This document shows positions 8,356 to 16,597 of a stretch of DNA of 64,000 nt, piece after piece. The notes below the pieces were generated by a model. The model was not told the DNA's origin. It made no database searches and saw only the letters and a list, made by a program, of their open reading frames with translations. This DNA is from Verrucomicrobiia bacterium (lineage in GTDB: Bacteria; Verrucomicrobiota; Verrucomicrobiia; Limisphaerales; DSYF01): the NCBI GenBank assembly GCA_035765895.1, contig DASTWL010000011.1, positions 1 to 64,000 on the forward strand, in the 5' to 3' direction. Position 1 is the first letter of the stretch. Each line of letters opens with the position of its first letter. The translations under genes were made by a program, and so were the position numbers.

Positions 8356-8703
8356 ATGCAAACCGATTCAGCAGTTCAGCCAGTCATTCAACTCACCGCC
8401 AGCGCGGCCGCCGAGATCCGGGGCTTGCAGCAAAAGCCGGAGAACGCGGCCAAGCACCTGCGCATTTACGTGGAGCAGGGCGGCTGCTCCGGGATGCAGT
8501 ATGGCATGACCTTCGATGAACGCCGCGAGGGGGACAATGCCACGGAAATGCACGGGGTGACGGTGTTGGTGGACGGTTTCAGCGCGGGTTATCTGCGCGG
8601 CACAACTGTTGATTTTAGTGACGCCTTGACGGGCGGCGGCTTCAAGCTGACGAACCCGAACGCCCGGCACAGCTGCGGGTGTGGCAAATCCTTTGAGACG
8701 TAA
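8356..8703 (+). CDS. A-type iron-sulfur carrier (IscA/ErpA/HesB family)
   Basis: 115 aa from the ATG at 8356, chosen because AGGA sits 5 bases upstream and the family fold starts at 'VIQLTASAAAEIRGL'. All three cluster-binding cysteines are present: C44 in 'EQGGCSGMQYG' and C107/C109 in 'HSCGCGKSF'. Such proteins carry [2Fe-2S] or [4Fe-4S] clusters to apo-proteins. No other isc or suf gene is adjacent. A strong terminator follows at 8731. It could be ErpA, IscA or SufA; motif alone does not separate them. Confidence 0.93.
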   Translation: MQTDSAVQPVIQLTASAAAEIRGLQQKPENAAKHLRIYVEQGGCSGMQYGMTFDERREGDNATEMHGVTVLVDGFSAGYLRGTTVDFSDALTGGGFKLTNPNARHSCGCGKSFET

Positions 8704-8730
8704 GCGCTGAAACGCTTGCGCCGGAAAACC

Positions 8731-8762
8731 AAGCCGTTCCGTGTGATGCGGAACGGCTTTTT
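8731..8762 (+). terminator. Rho-independent terminator after the Fe-S carrier gene
   Basis: AAGCCGTTCCG / CGGAACGGCTT forms an 11-bp perfect stem with a 7-nt loop, running into TTTTT. It separates the Fe-S carrier transcript from mgtE. Confidence 0.9.
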
Positions 8763-8803
8763 GCTTGGCCAGCCTCCGGTCTGGAGTATTCATTGAGCGC
8801 CAC

Positions 8804-10189
8804 ATGATCGGCAACTTGCTGCAACCAGAACTGGCGGAGTTGATTCGCAAGCGCGATTTCAACCAGCTCCGCGGCATTCTGTGCGAGTTCCCCGCGCCCG
8901 ACGTGGCCGAAATCCTCGCCGACCTCAGCGCCGACGACAAAGCCATCCTGCTGCGCATCCTGCCGCATGAGCTGTCCACCGAGGTCTTTGAGTATCTTTC
9001 GCTCGATGACCAGGAGCAGTTGATCCAGGCCATGGCGACGGAGCAGGTCGTCAACATCCTGAACGACCTGCCGCCGGACGACCGCACCGCGCTGCTGGAG
9101 GAGCTGCCCTCGGCGGTGACGCAGCGATTCCTGAGCCTGCTCAAGCCCGAGGAACGCAAGATCGCCACCGACCTGCTCGGGTATCCCGAAGACTCCATCG
9201 GGCGGCGCATGACGCCCGAATACGTCTCCATCAAGCAGGGCTGGACCGTGGCGGAAGTGCTGGACCATCTGCGCCGCCAGCCCGAGCGCAGCGAGGCGAT
9301 GAGCCAGTTGTATGTCGTGGACGACACCGGGCGGCTGGTGGATTACGTCCGCTTGCGGAAGGTGGTGGTTTCGGATCCACTCACGCCGGTGGTGGAGTTG
9401 TTGGAACACCAAAACCTCGCGTTGCACGCGACCGATGACCAGGAAACCGCGGTGGCGGCCTTCAAGAAATATGATGTGACCATTCTGCCCGTAATCGATT
9501 CCAAGGGCGTTCTGGTTGGCGTCGTCACGGTGGACGACGTGCTCGACGTGGCGGAAAGGGAGGCCACCGAGGACATTCAGAAGCTGGGTGGCGTGGAAGC
9601 GCTGGACGCCCCATATTTGAAAATCGGCATGTTTGAAATGTTGCGGAAACGCGCGCCTTGGCTTGCCATTCTCTTCGTCAGTGAAATGTTCACCTCCACC
9701 GCCATGGGTTACTTTGAAAAGGAAATTGAGAAGGCCGCGGTGCTCGCGTTGTTCCTGCCGTTGATTCTCTCCAGCGGCGGCAATTCCGGTTCGCAGGCAA
9801 CGACGTTGATCATTCGCGCCATGGCCTTGCGCGACGTGTCGCTGCACGATTGGTGGCGGGTGTTCCGGCGGGAACTTACGGCCGGTTTGCTGCTCGGCTG
9901 CATCCTCGCCGCGCTGGGCGTGGTCCGCATTCTTTCCTGGCAGTGGCTGGGATTGAAGGATTACGGCGGCAATTATCCGAAACTGGCCTTCACCGTGGGC
10001 GGCAGCCTGGTTGGCGTCGTGTTATGGGGCAGCTTGATGGGCGCCATGCTGCCGATGCTGCTGCGCGCCTTCAAGCTCGACCCGGCCACCTGTTCCGCCC
10101 CATTTGTGGCAACCTTGGTGGACGTGACTGGCATCGTGATCTATTTCACGGTGGCCTATTACATCCTGCTCGGCCATTCGCTGTTTTAG
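8804..10189 (+). CDS. mgtE: Magnesium transporter MgtE
   Basis: 461 aa from the ATG at 8804 (MIGNLLQPELAELIRKRDFN); an upstream TTG in frame is less likely because it overlaps the terminator region. Order: cytoplasmic MgtE_N superhelix (about 20-130, with 'LRGILCEFPAPDVAEILADL'), two CBS domains (about 140-260, 'DSIGRRMTPEYVSI', 'VVTVDDVLDVAE'), then five predicted membrane helices. The pore signature 'SSGGNSGSQATTLIIRAMAL' is intact. The protein is a Mg2+-gated Mg2+ channel of the inner membrane. No Mg-sensing leader was recognised in the short upstream gap. Confidence 0.95.
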   Translation: MIGNLLQPELAELIRKRDFNQLRGILCEFPAPDVAEILADLSADDKAILLRILPHELSTEVFEYLSLDDQEQLIQAMATEQVVNILNDLPPDDRTALLEELPSAVTQRFLSLLKPEERKIATDLLGYPEDSIGRRMTPEYVSIKQGWTVAEVLDHLRRQPERSEAMSQLYVVDDTGRLVDYVRLRKVVVSDPLTPVVELLEHQNLALHATDDQETAVAAFKKYDVTILPVIDSKGVLVGVVTVDDVLDVAEREATEDIQKLGGVEALDAPYLKIGMFEMLRKRAPWLAILFVSEMFTSTAMGYFEKEIEKAAVLALFLPLILSSGGNSGSQATTLIIRAMALRDVSLHDWWRVFRRELTAGLLLGCILAALGVVRILSWQWLGLKDYGGNYPKLAFTVGGSLVGVVLWGSLMGAMLPMLLRAFKLDPATCSAPFVATLVDVTGIVIYFTVAYYILLGHSLF

Positions 10190-10255
10190 CTTCGCCAGAC
10201 ACGACGCCATGGCGCTCCACCCGCTTGACCGCCCGCGCACCGCGTTTTAGTGTCT

Positions 10256-10344
10256 GCCGTTACGGGGAGCCGTTGGAACGGCTGAGAGTCCCGATCGCTC
10301 GGGAGACCCTTTGAACCTGATCCGGGTAATGCCGGCGTAGGAAA
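10256..10344 (+). promoter_or_regulatory. TPP riboswitch (THI element)
   Basis: The THI-box order is intact: GGGGAGC near 10264, CTGAGA at 10282-10287, a variable hairpin (TCCCGA...TCGGGA), then ACCCTTTGAACCTGAT (10306-10321), GGGTAATGCC and GCGTAGGAA. The thiC start lies about 30 bases downstream, so start-site sequestration is the likely mechanism; no U-tract terminator is visible. Confidence 0.95.
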
Positions 10345-10348
10345 TTGA

Positions 10349-12385
<2,037 letters not shown>

Positions 12386-12391
12386 CGAAGT

Positions 12392-12808
12392 ATGGATTCG
12401 GTTCGAATCACAACGCAAAACATCGAACAGTATCGGGGAAAACTCGGATTTCGGTTAGGTGATTTGCCTTTTGAGATGTGGCAAGTATTTGACCGCAGTG
12501 CCTACGACGCTTGCGGAACAGGGATGATTGTCCCGATTGAGAAGATTGTGAGCACGAAGAATCAGTTGCTCGATCCGAAATTCATTGCGGGTCAAAAGGG
12601 CGACCCAAGACACACAGCGTTCAAGTGGATGACGGCTGCCGCAAAGGGCCAGACAAAAAGGCGTGATCCCATTACTGCAACCTCCGCGAGAGACGGAACA
12701 TTCCTTGTTAATGATGGGAACGCGACGATTCAGGTTCTGATGTTTGTTGGCTGGCCCGAAGCTCCCGTTGCAATAGTTCACGTTGATGATAAACAGCGCG
12801 TCATATAG
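12392..12808 (+). CDS. Hypothetical protein, ParB/sulfiredoxin-like pattern
   Basis: 138 aa. I do not firmly recognise it. The run 'MIVPIEKIVSTKNQLLDPKF', a central basic helix, and 'DGTFLVNDGNATIQVLMFVG' followed by 'PVAIVHV' match the outline of a ParB N-terminal/sulfiredoxin-like fold (interface strand, helix, 'dG.y.v.DGN.t' strand). Base composition is visibly lower in GC than thiC, which ends only 6 bp upstream. It opens a three-gene cassette with the next hypothetical gene and a ParA fragment. That points to acquisition rather than to a thiamine role. Confidence 0.6.
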   Translation: MDSVRITTQNIEQYRGKLGFRLGDLPFEMWQVFDRSAYDACGTGMIVPIEKIVSTKNQLLDPKFIAGQKGDPRHTAFKWMTAAAKGQTKRRDPITATSARDGTFLVNDGNATIQVLMFVGWPEAPVAIVHVDDKQRVI

Positions 12809-12837
12809 AATCGCGGCTGTAAAACCTGAGGAAAATT

Positions 12838-13470
12838 ATGAATGATGAAGCCAATCAAATAGCGTCACCTCAAACGGATGACTTTGAATCATTGCGGCGT
12901 ATCATTGAATGTCTGCGAGGGCAGGATGATGAAGGGAAAATCCGGTTGCTGAAAAGTGCCATCACCTTTCTTCGCCTTGATGGCGCTTTTGGGGTGCGAC
13001 AGGCGGTTGCTACTACCGCGTCATCAGCTGTTCGGCCACCAACTGGTCTTGCAGCGCCAGATTCTGGTTCAAGTTTTTCAACGCGGACGGAGATGTCTCC
13101 CAAGCAATTCCTGATCGAAAAGCAGCCGGCGAATGACATCGAACGAGTTGCCTGCCTTGCTTATTACCTGACGCATTTCCGAAGCATGCCGGAATTCAAA
13201 ACACTGGATATTTCAAAGCTCAACACTGAGGCAGCGCAGCCCAAATTCTCCAACCCTTCAGTGCCCGTTGATAGCGCAACTCGCCGAGGATACATAGTTA
13301 CTACCTCCGGCTGGAATAAGCAGTTGGGTGCTCTTGGCGAGCAATTCGTTCAAGCCCTGCCAGATCGCGAAGCTGCCAAACTTGTTACGGATCGTGTGCG
13401 ACTACGTAAACCGAGAAAAAAGAGAAACGGAAACGGAACAGAAACCTCCGAAACAAACGGCAATGAATAA
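12838..13470 (+). CDS. Hypothetical protein upstream of a ParA-like ATPase
   Basis: 210 aa, family not recognised. The N-terminal 50 residues are acidic and helical. A Ser/Thr/Pro linker follows (about 55-85). Residues about 90-185 look like a winged-helix-type domain ('[20 protein letters not shown]', '[18 protein letters not shown]', '[20 protein letters not shown]'). The tail is strongly basic ([15 protein letters not shown]), which suggests nucleic-acid contact. Its stop overlaps the ParA start by 8 bp, so the two are translationally coupled. Composition is AT-richer than the surroundings. Confidence 0.7.
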   Translation: MNDEANQIASPQTDDFESLRRIIECLRGQDDEGKIRLLKSAITFLRLDGAFGVRQAVATTASSAVRPPTGLAAPDSGSSFSTRTEMSPKQFLIEKQPANDIERVACLAYYLTHFRSMPEFKTLDISKLNTEAAQPKFSNPSVPVDSATRRGYIVTTSGWNKQLGALGEQFVQALPDREAAKLVTDRVRLRKPRKKRNGNGTETSETNGNE

Positions 13471-13765
13471 TAGAGCGCGCGCAATTCGCGTGGCTGTGTA
13501 TAACCACAAGGGTGGTGTTGGAAAAACAACGCTTACGATTAACCTAGCGGATGCGCTATCCCGCCTAGGCAAGAGGGTTCTTCTGATTGATTCTGACCCT
13601 CAATGCAATTTGACCTCCTATTTGGTGGATGACGACGTCGTTGACTCGTTGCTGGATGATTCAGACACCGCCAAAGGTCAAACGCTTTGGGCTGGATTAA
13701 AGCCGGTTGAAAGTGTTGGCGCGCTTGACGTCTGGCTGCATTCGGTTGGTGGATTCAGTTTTTGA
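13463..13765 (+). pseudogene. ParA-like ATPase, truncated to its N-terminal 100 residues
   Basis: From ATG 13463 (overlapping the previous stop) the protein has the deviant Walker A KGGVGKTT (residues 16-23) and the A' motif '[15 protein letters not shown]' (40-54) of ParA/MinD ATPases. It stops at residue 100, whereas ParA proteins usually exceed 200 residues; the Walker B region and the rest of the fold are lost. Sixty bases after the stop a fragment of a DUF4256 gene begins, so the 3' part was replaced by a rearrangement. The truncated product is unlikely to hydrolyse ATP. Confidence 0.75.
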
Positions 13766-13825
13766 GTCGAAAAAAGAACACGAACAATTTTCGAAAAAGT
13801 GACGAGTGTTGTTCTAGCCGCGCCC

Positions 13826-13995
13826 GTGAACAACGTGAAGATCATTAACAAAGAATTGTCCCCCAAACAACGCGACGAGTTGCTGGCCGCGTTGAAAGCC
13901 CGGTTTGACGCGAACAAGGCCCGTCACCCAGGTTTGGTATGGGCCAAGGTGCAGGCGCGGTTTTAGGCCCAGCCGGACAAGCTTTGGTCGCTTTA
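13826..13995 (+). pseudogene. DUF4256 gene fragment (broken duplicate)
   Basis: A GTG-started frame (NNVKIINKELSPKQRDELLA, then ALKARFDANKARHPGLVWAK) reads into a stop after VQARF. Bases 13856-13983 match 15847-15974 of the intact gene at about 120 of 128 positions without gaps. Only the N-terminal quarter is left, and substitutions create two stops. It abuts the ParA remnant on one side and the tail of tetR on the other. Confidence 0.85.
13856..13983 (+). repeat. Direct repeat, copy 1 (DUF4256 5' segment)
   Basis: 128 bp, same orientation and ungapped match (about 94%) to 15847-15974. The two copies flank the tetR-SDR-SnoaL remnant segment of about 1.9 kb. Confidence 0.85.
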
Positions 13996-14015
13996 GTGCG
14001 CTGGGCCTGAGCCGT

Positions 14016-14618
14016 TCATTTCGGCCAGGCCTGCAAAGCGATTTCAACAATGCGCAACAGCTCTTTACGAGTTGCCCCGGTGGAGGCCGAAACGGTTAAC
14101 CCAAAGTTCACCGCTTGCACATAATTTGCGAGCGCATCTGCGTTAGCATCCGGAGGAAGCTCTCCCTCACGGATGGCGCGCTTGAAGCGTTCTGACAAGG
14201 CGCCATGTCCCGCAGCGCGCTGCGCGGCGAATTCCTTGCGGAAAGCATCGTCCCCGCAGGAAAGTGCGCCATGCACCCACAGGCAGGTCGTTGGCGTGCG
14301 TGGGTCGGCGAGCAGCTCAACAATCCCTTGGAAAAGATGCTCCACGACGGCACGGGCGGTCGGCTTTTGGAGTGCTTCGCCCAAATACGCGGACGGACCG
14401 TCGAAATAGCGGGCGAGTGCCTTGCGGAAAAGCGACTCCTTGTTGCCGAACGCTGCGTAAAGGCTCGGACGGTTGATGCCCATCGCATCAGTCAGGTCGG
14501 AAAGCGACGCTCCCTGATAGCCTTTGCGCCAAAAGACCAGCATCGCGCTATCCAACGCTTTCTCCATGTCGAACGCCCGCGGGCGACCCGGCGCGGCGTT
14601 GTGTCTTTCATGTTGCAT
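14016..14618 (-). CDS. TetR-family transcriptional repressor
   Basis: 200 aa. The N-terminal HTH is typical ('FDMEKALDSAMLVFWRKGYQ', 'GASLSDLTDAMGINRPSLYA', 'AFGNKESLFRKALARY'), followed by a helical ligand-binding domain (about 75-195). It is divergently transcribed from the SDR gene with 113 bp between starts. Two related 13-bp sites lie in that gap, one overlapping its own start codon. It therefore probably represses both itself and the SDR. The ligand cannot be told from the sequence. Confidence 0.92.
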   Translation of the reverse strand: MQHERHNAAPGRPRAFDMEKALDSAMLVFWRKGYQGASLSDLTDAMGINRPSLYAAFGNKESLFRKALARYFDGPSAYLGEALQKPTARAVVEHLFQGIVELLADPRTPTTCLWVHGALSCGDDAFRKEFAAQRAAGHGALSERFKRAIREGELPPDANADALANYVQAVNFGLTVSASTGATRKELLRIVEIALQAWPK

Positions 14619-14629
14619 ACCGATCAGTA
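14617..14629. promoter_or_regulatory. Candidate TetR operator 1
   Basis: ATACCGATCAGTA contains the near-palindrome TACCGATCAGTA with a GATC centre and overlaps the tetR start codon. It shares 10 of 13 positions with the second site. Confidence 0.45.
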
Positions 14630-14668
14630 AAATATCAATTGACGCCGCTTCGTCTACCCCCTAATTTA

Positions 14669-14681
14669 ATACCGAACGATA
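14669..14681. promoter_or_regulatory. Candidate TetR operator 2
   Basis: ATACCGAACGATA lies in the divergent tetR-SDR gap, 50 bp from site 1 and about 50 bp before the SDR start codon. It matches site 1 at 10 of 13 positions. Confidence 0.4.
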
Positions 14682-14731
14682 CACAATAGCAGACAATAGC
14701 AGCCAAATCCCATATTCGAAGGACACAAATC

Positions 14732-15487
14732 ATGAACACCCACAAACTTGCAGGAAAGATTGCCCTCGTCACGGGCGGCACGAGCGGCATCGGCCTCGCC
14801 ACAGCCAAACGATTCGTCAGCGAAGGCGCGTATGTCTTTATCACCGGCCGGCGTCAACCCGAACTAGACGCTGCCGTGAAACAAATCGGAAGCAACGTTA
14901 CCGGAATCCGCGGCGACGTTTCCAATCTTGCAGACCTGGATCGCGTCTATGCCGAGATTAAAAGTGCGAAAGGCCGCATTGATGTCGTGTTTGCCAACGC
15001 CGGAGGCGGCAGCCTGGCGCCGCTTGGTCAGATCACGGAGGAACATTTTGACCAGACCTTCAATACCAATGTGCGGGGACTGCTTTTCACGGTGCAAAAA
15101 GCCCTGCCGCTCATGCCGCCCGGTTCGTCAATCATCCTGAACGCATCCACCACCTCCGTGAAGGGCACCCCGGCCTTCAGCGTTTACAGCGCAACCAAGG
15201 CAGCCGTGCGGTCATTTGCTCGCAATTGGACACTGGACCTTAAAGAACGCAAAATTCGCGTGAACGCCATCAGCCCGGGGGTCGTGCCCACACCAGGCTA
15301 TGATCTGTTGGGGTTGACGAAAGAACAGGTGCAGGGCTTCGTGGACTCCATGGTGCCGTTTATTCCACTGGGTCGCGCCGGCGTTCCGGACGAAATTGCC
15401 AAGGCGGTTGTGTTTCTCGCTTCCGACGACAGCAGTTTCGTCAACGGCATCGAACTCTTCGTGGATGGCGGCATGGCACAAATTTGA
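14732..15487 (+). CDS. SDR-family NAD(P)-dependent oxidoreductase
   Basis: 251 aa, the usual length of a classical short-chain dehydrogenase. Visible motifs: cofactor loop TGGTSGIG (14-21), NAG (89-91), catalytic Ser139, Tyr152 and Lys156 in '[13 protein letters not shown]', and the C-terminal '[16 protein letters not shown]'. An Arg after the second strand ('ITGRRQPEL') favours NADP(H). AAGGA lies about 10 bases before the ATG. The substrate is unknown. In related loci such SDRs sit beside a TetR regulator and a SnoaL-like protein; here the SnoaL-like gene survives only as a fragment just downstream. Confidence 0.93.
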   Translation: MNTHKLAGKIALVTGGTSGIGLATAKRFVSEGAYVFITGRRQPELDAAVKQIGSNVTGIRGDVSNLADLDRVYAEIKSAKGRIDVVFANAGGGSLAPLGQITEEHFDQTFNTNVRGLLFTVQKALPLMPPGSSIILNASTTSVKGTPAFSVYSATKAAVRSFARNWTLDLKERKIRVNAISPGVVPTPGYDLLGLTKEQVQGFVDSMVPFIPLGRAGVPDEIAKAVVFLASDDSSFVNGIELFVDGGMAQI

Positions 15488-15492
15488 ACGGC

Positions 15493-15599
15493 ACTTTAGA
15501 AACGCAAAGGAACTTCTGAATGCCTGCCTAGCCCAGATTCGGGATCCTAAAGTAGCTGCCGCTCTATTGGCAGGCGACGGCGTGATCGAACTACCTTGA
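15493..15599 (+). pseudogene. SnoaL-like (NTF2-fold) gene remnant
   Basis: Five bases after the SDR stop a frame reads RNAKELLNACLAQIRDPKVA then AALLAGDGVIELP and stops. That is the first helix and strand of SnoaL/NTF2-like proteins ('...DPxAAAALFAEDGVIELP'). No start codon precedes it (the expected position is mutated), and the remaining ~90 residues are missing. The short length keeps this tentative. Confidence 0.5.
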
Positions 15600-15801
15600 G
15601 TGGGCGCGCACGCCCCAGGGCCGGCCGCGATTGAAAAATTTCTTTCGCCCAACCCATAGCAAAGTCTCGATTGAACAAGGGTGAAGCCTTTTTCAAGCCG
15701 GGATGTTGTTATAGCTGCTACCGTTTTCAGCACGGTCGCGCTCCGACAAGTGGTTTACTACCTGGCTTGCGGCTTGCTCGTTGAATTGATTTACTTTTCC
15801 C
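15600..15801. other. Intergenic gap, nothing recognised
   Basis: About 200 bp between the SnoaL remnant and DUF4256. No open frame, terminator or repeat stands out. Confidence 0.5.
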
Positions 15802-16392
15802 ATGACCGCTCAAACTATGAAAACAAACGCCAGTGACAAAAAAGATTTGTCCCCCAAACAACGCGACGAGTTGCTGGCCGCGTTGAAAGCCCGGTTTGAC
15901 GCGAACAAGGTCCGCCACCCAAGTTTGGTGTGGGCCAAGGTGCAGGCGCGGTTGGCGGCCAAGCCGGACAAGCTGCTTTCGCTCGCGGAAATGGAACGCA
16001 CCGGCGGCGAACCGGATGTGGTGGGGCAGGATAAAAAGTCGGGCGAAGTCATTTTCTTCGATTGCTCCGAGCAAACGCCGTCCGGCCGCGTCAGCCTGTG
16101 CTACGACGATGAGGCGCTGGCGTCGCGCAAGGAACACAAGCCGAAGGGCAGTGCGATGGGCCTGGCCGCGGCGATGGGCATCGCGCTGTTGACGGAAGAG
16201 GAATATCTCGCGCTGCAAAAGCTGGGCGAGTTCGATAAGAAGACGTCGAGCTGGATCGCCACCCCGGCGGATTTTCGCGAGCAGGGCGGCGCGCTCTGGG
16301 GCGGTCGGAGTTACGGTCGCGTCTTCATCGGTTGCAACGGCGCGCAGTCGTATTACGCAGCACGGGGATTCCGTGGCTCGCTCAAGATCTGA
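15802..16392 (+). CDS. DUF4256 domain-containing protein
   Basis: 196 aa. The DUF4256 signature is visible throughout: 'ELLAALKARFDANKVRHPSL', 'LLSLAEMERTGGEPDVVGQD', 'EVIFFDCSEQTPSGRVSLCY', 'SSWIATPADFREQGGALWGG', 'RVFIGCNGAQSYYAARGFRG'. The function of the family is unknown; proteins are small and cytosolic. A second Met (MKTNASDKKD, 15817) is a possible start. A 128-bp portion of its 5' region is duplicated at 13856-13983. Confidence 0.9.
   Translation: MTAQTMKTNASDKKDLSPKQRDELLAALKARFDANKVRHPSLVWAKVQARLAAKPDKLLSLAEMERTGGEPDVVGQDKKSGEVIFFDCSEQTPSGRVSLCYDDEALASRKEHKPKGSAMGLAAAMGIALLTEEEYLALQKLGEFDKKTSSWIATPADFREQGGALWGGRSYGRVFIGCNGAQSYYAARGFRGSLKI
15847..15974 (+). repeat. Direct repeat, copy 2 (inside the intact DUF4256 gene)
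   Basis: Ungapped partner of 13856-13983, about 94% identical, same orientation. Confidence 0.85.
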
Positions 16393-16597
16393 AGTGCGAG
16401 TCGCACGTGCCACCGCTGGGGCAACGAGGCAGGAATTAATTAGCGGCGGCACAGCCCGTTCACATTACCAGGGGCAGCAGCCTAGGCTCGCCAGCGTGGA
16501 GCCTGATCCTCCTGGCAGGATGGCTGCTGTGCGACATGGGCATGCTTCTGACTCCACATTTGCACGCTCCGTTCCACCAAACCGGGGCAAGGCCAGT
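16393..16597. other. Intergenic gap, nothing recognised
   Basis: About 205 bp between convergent DUF4256 and nrdA. I find no gene and no convincing terminator hairpin. Confidence 0.5.
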
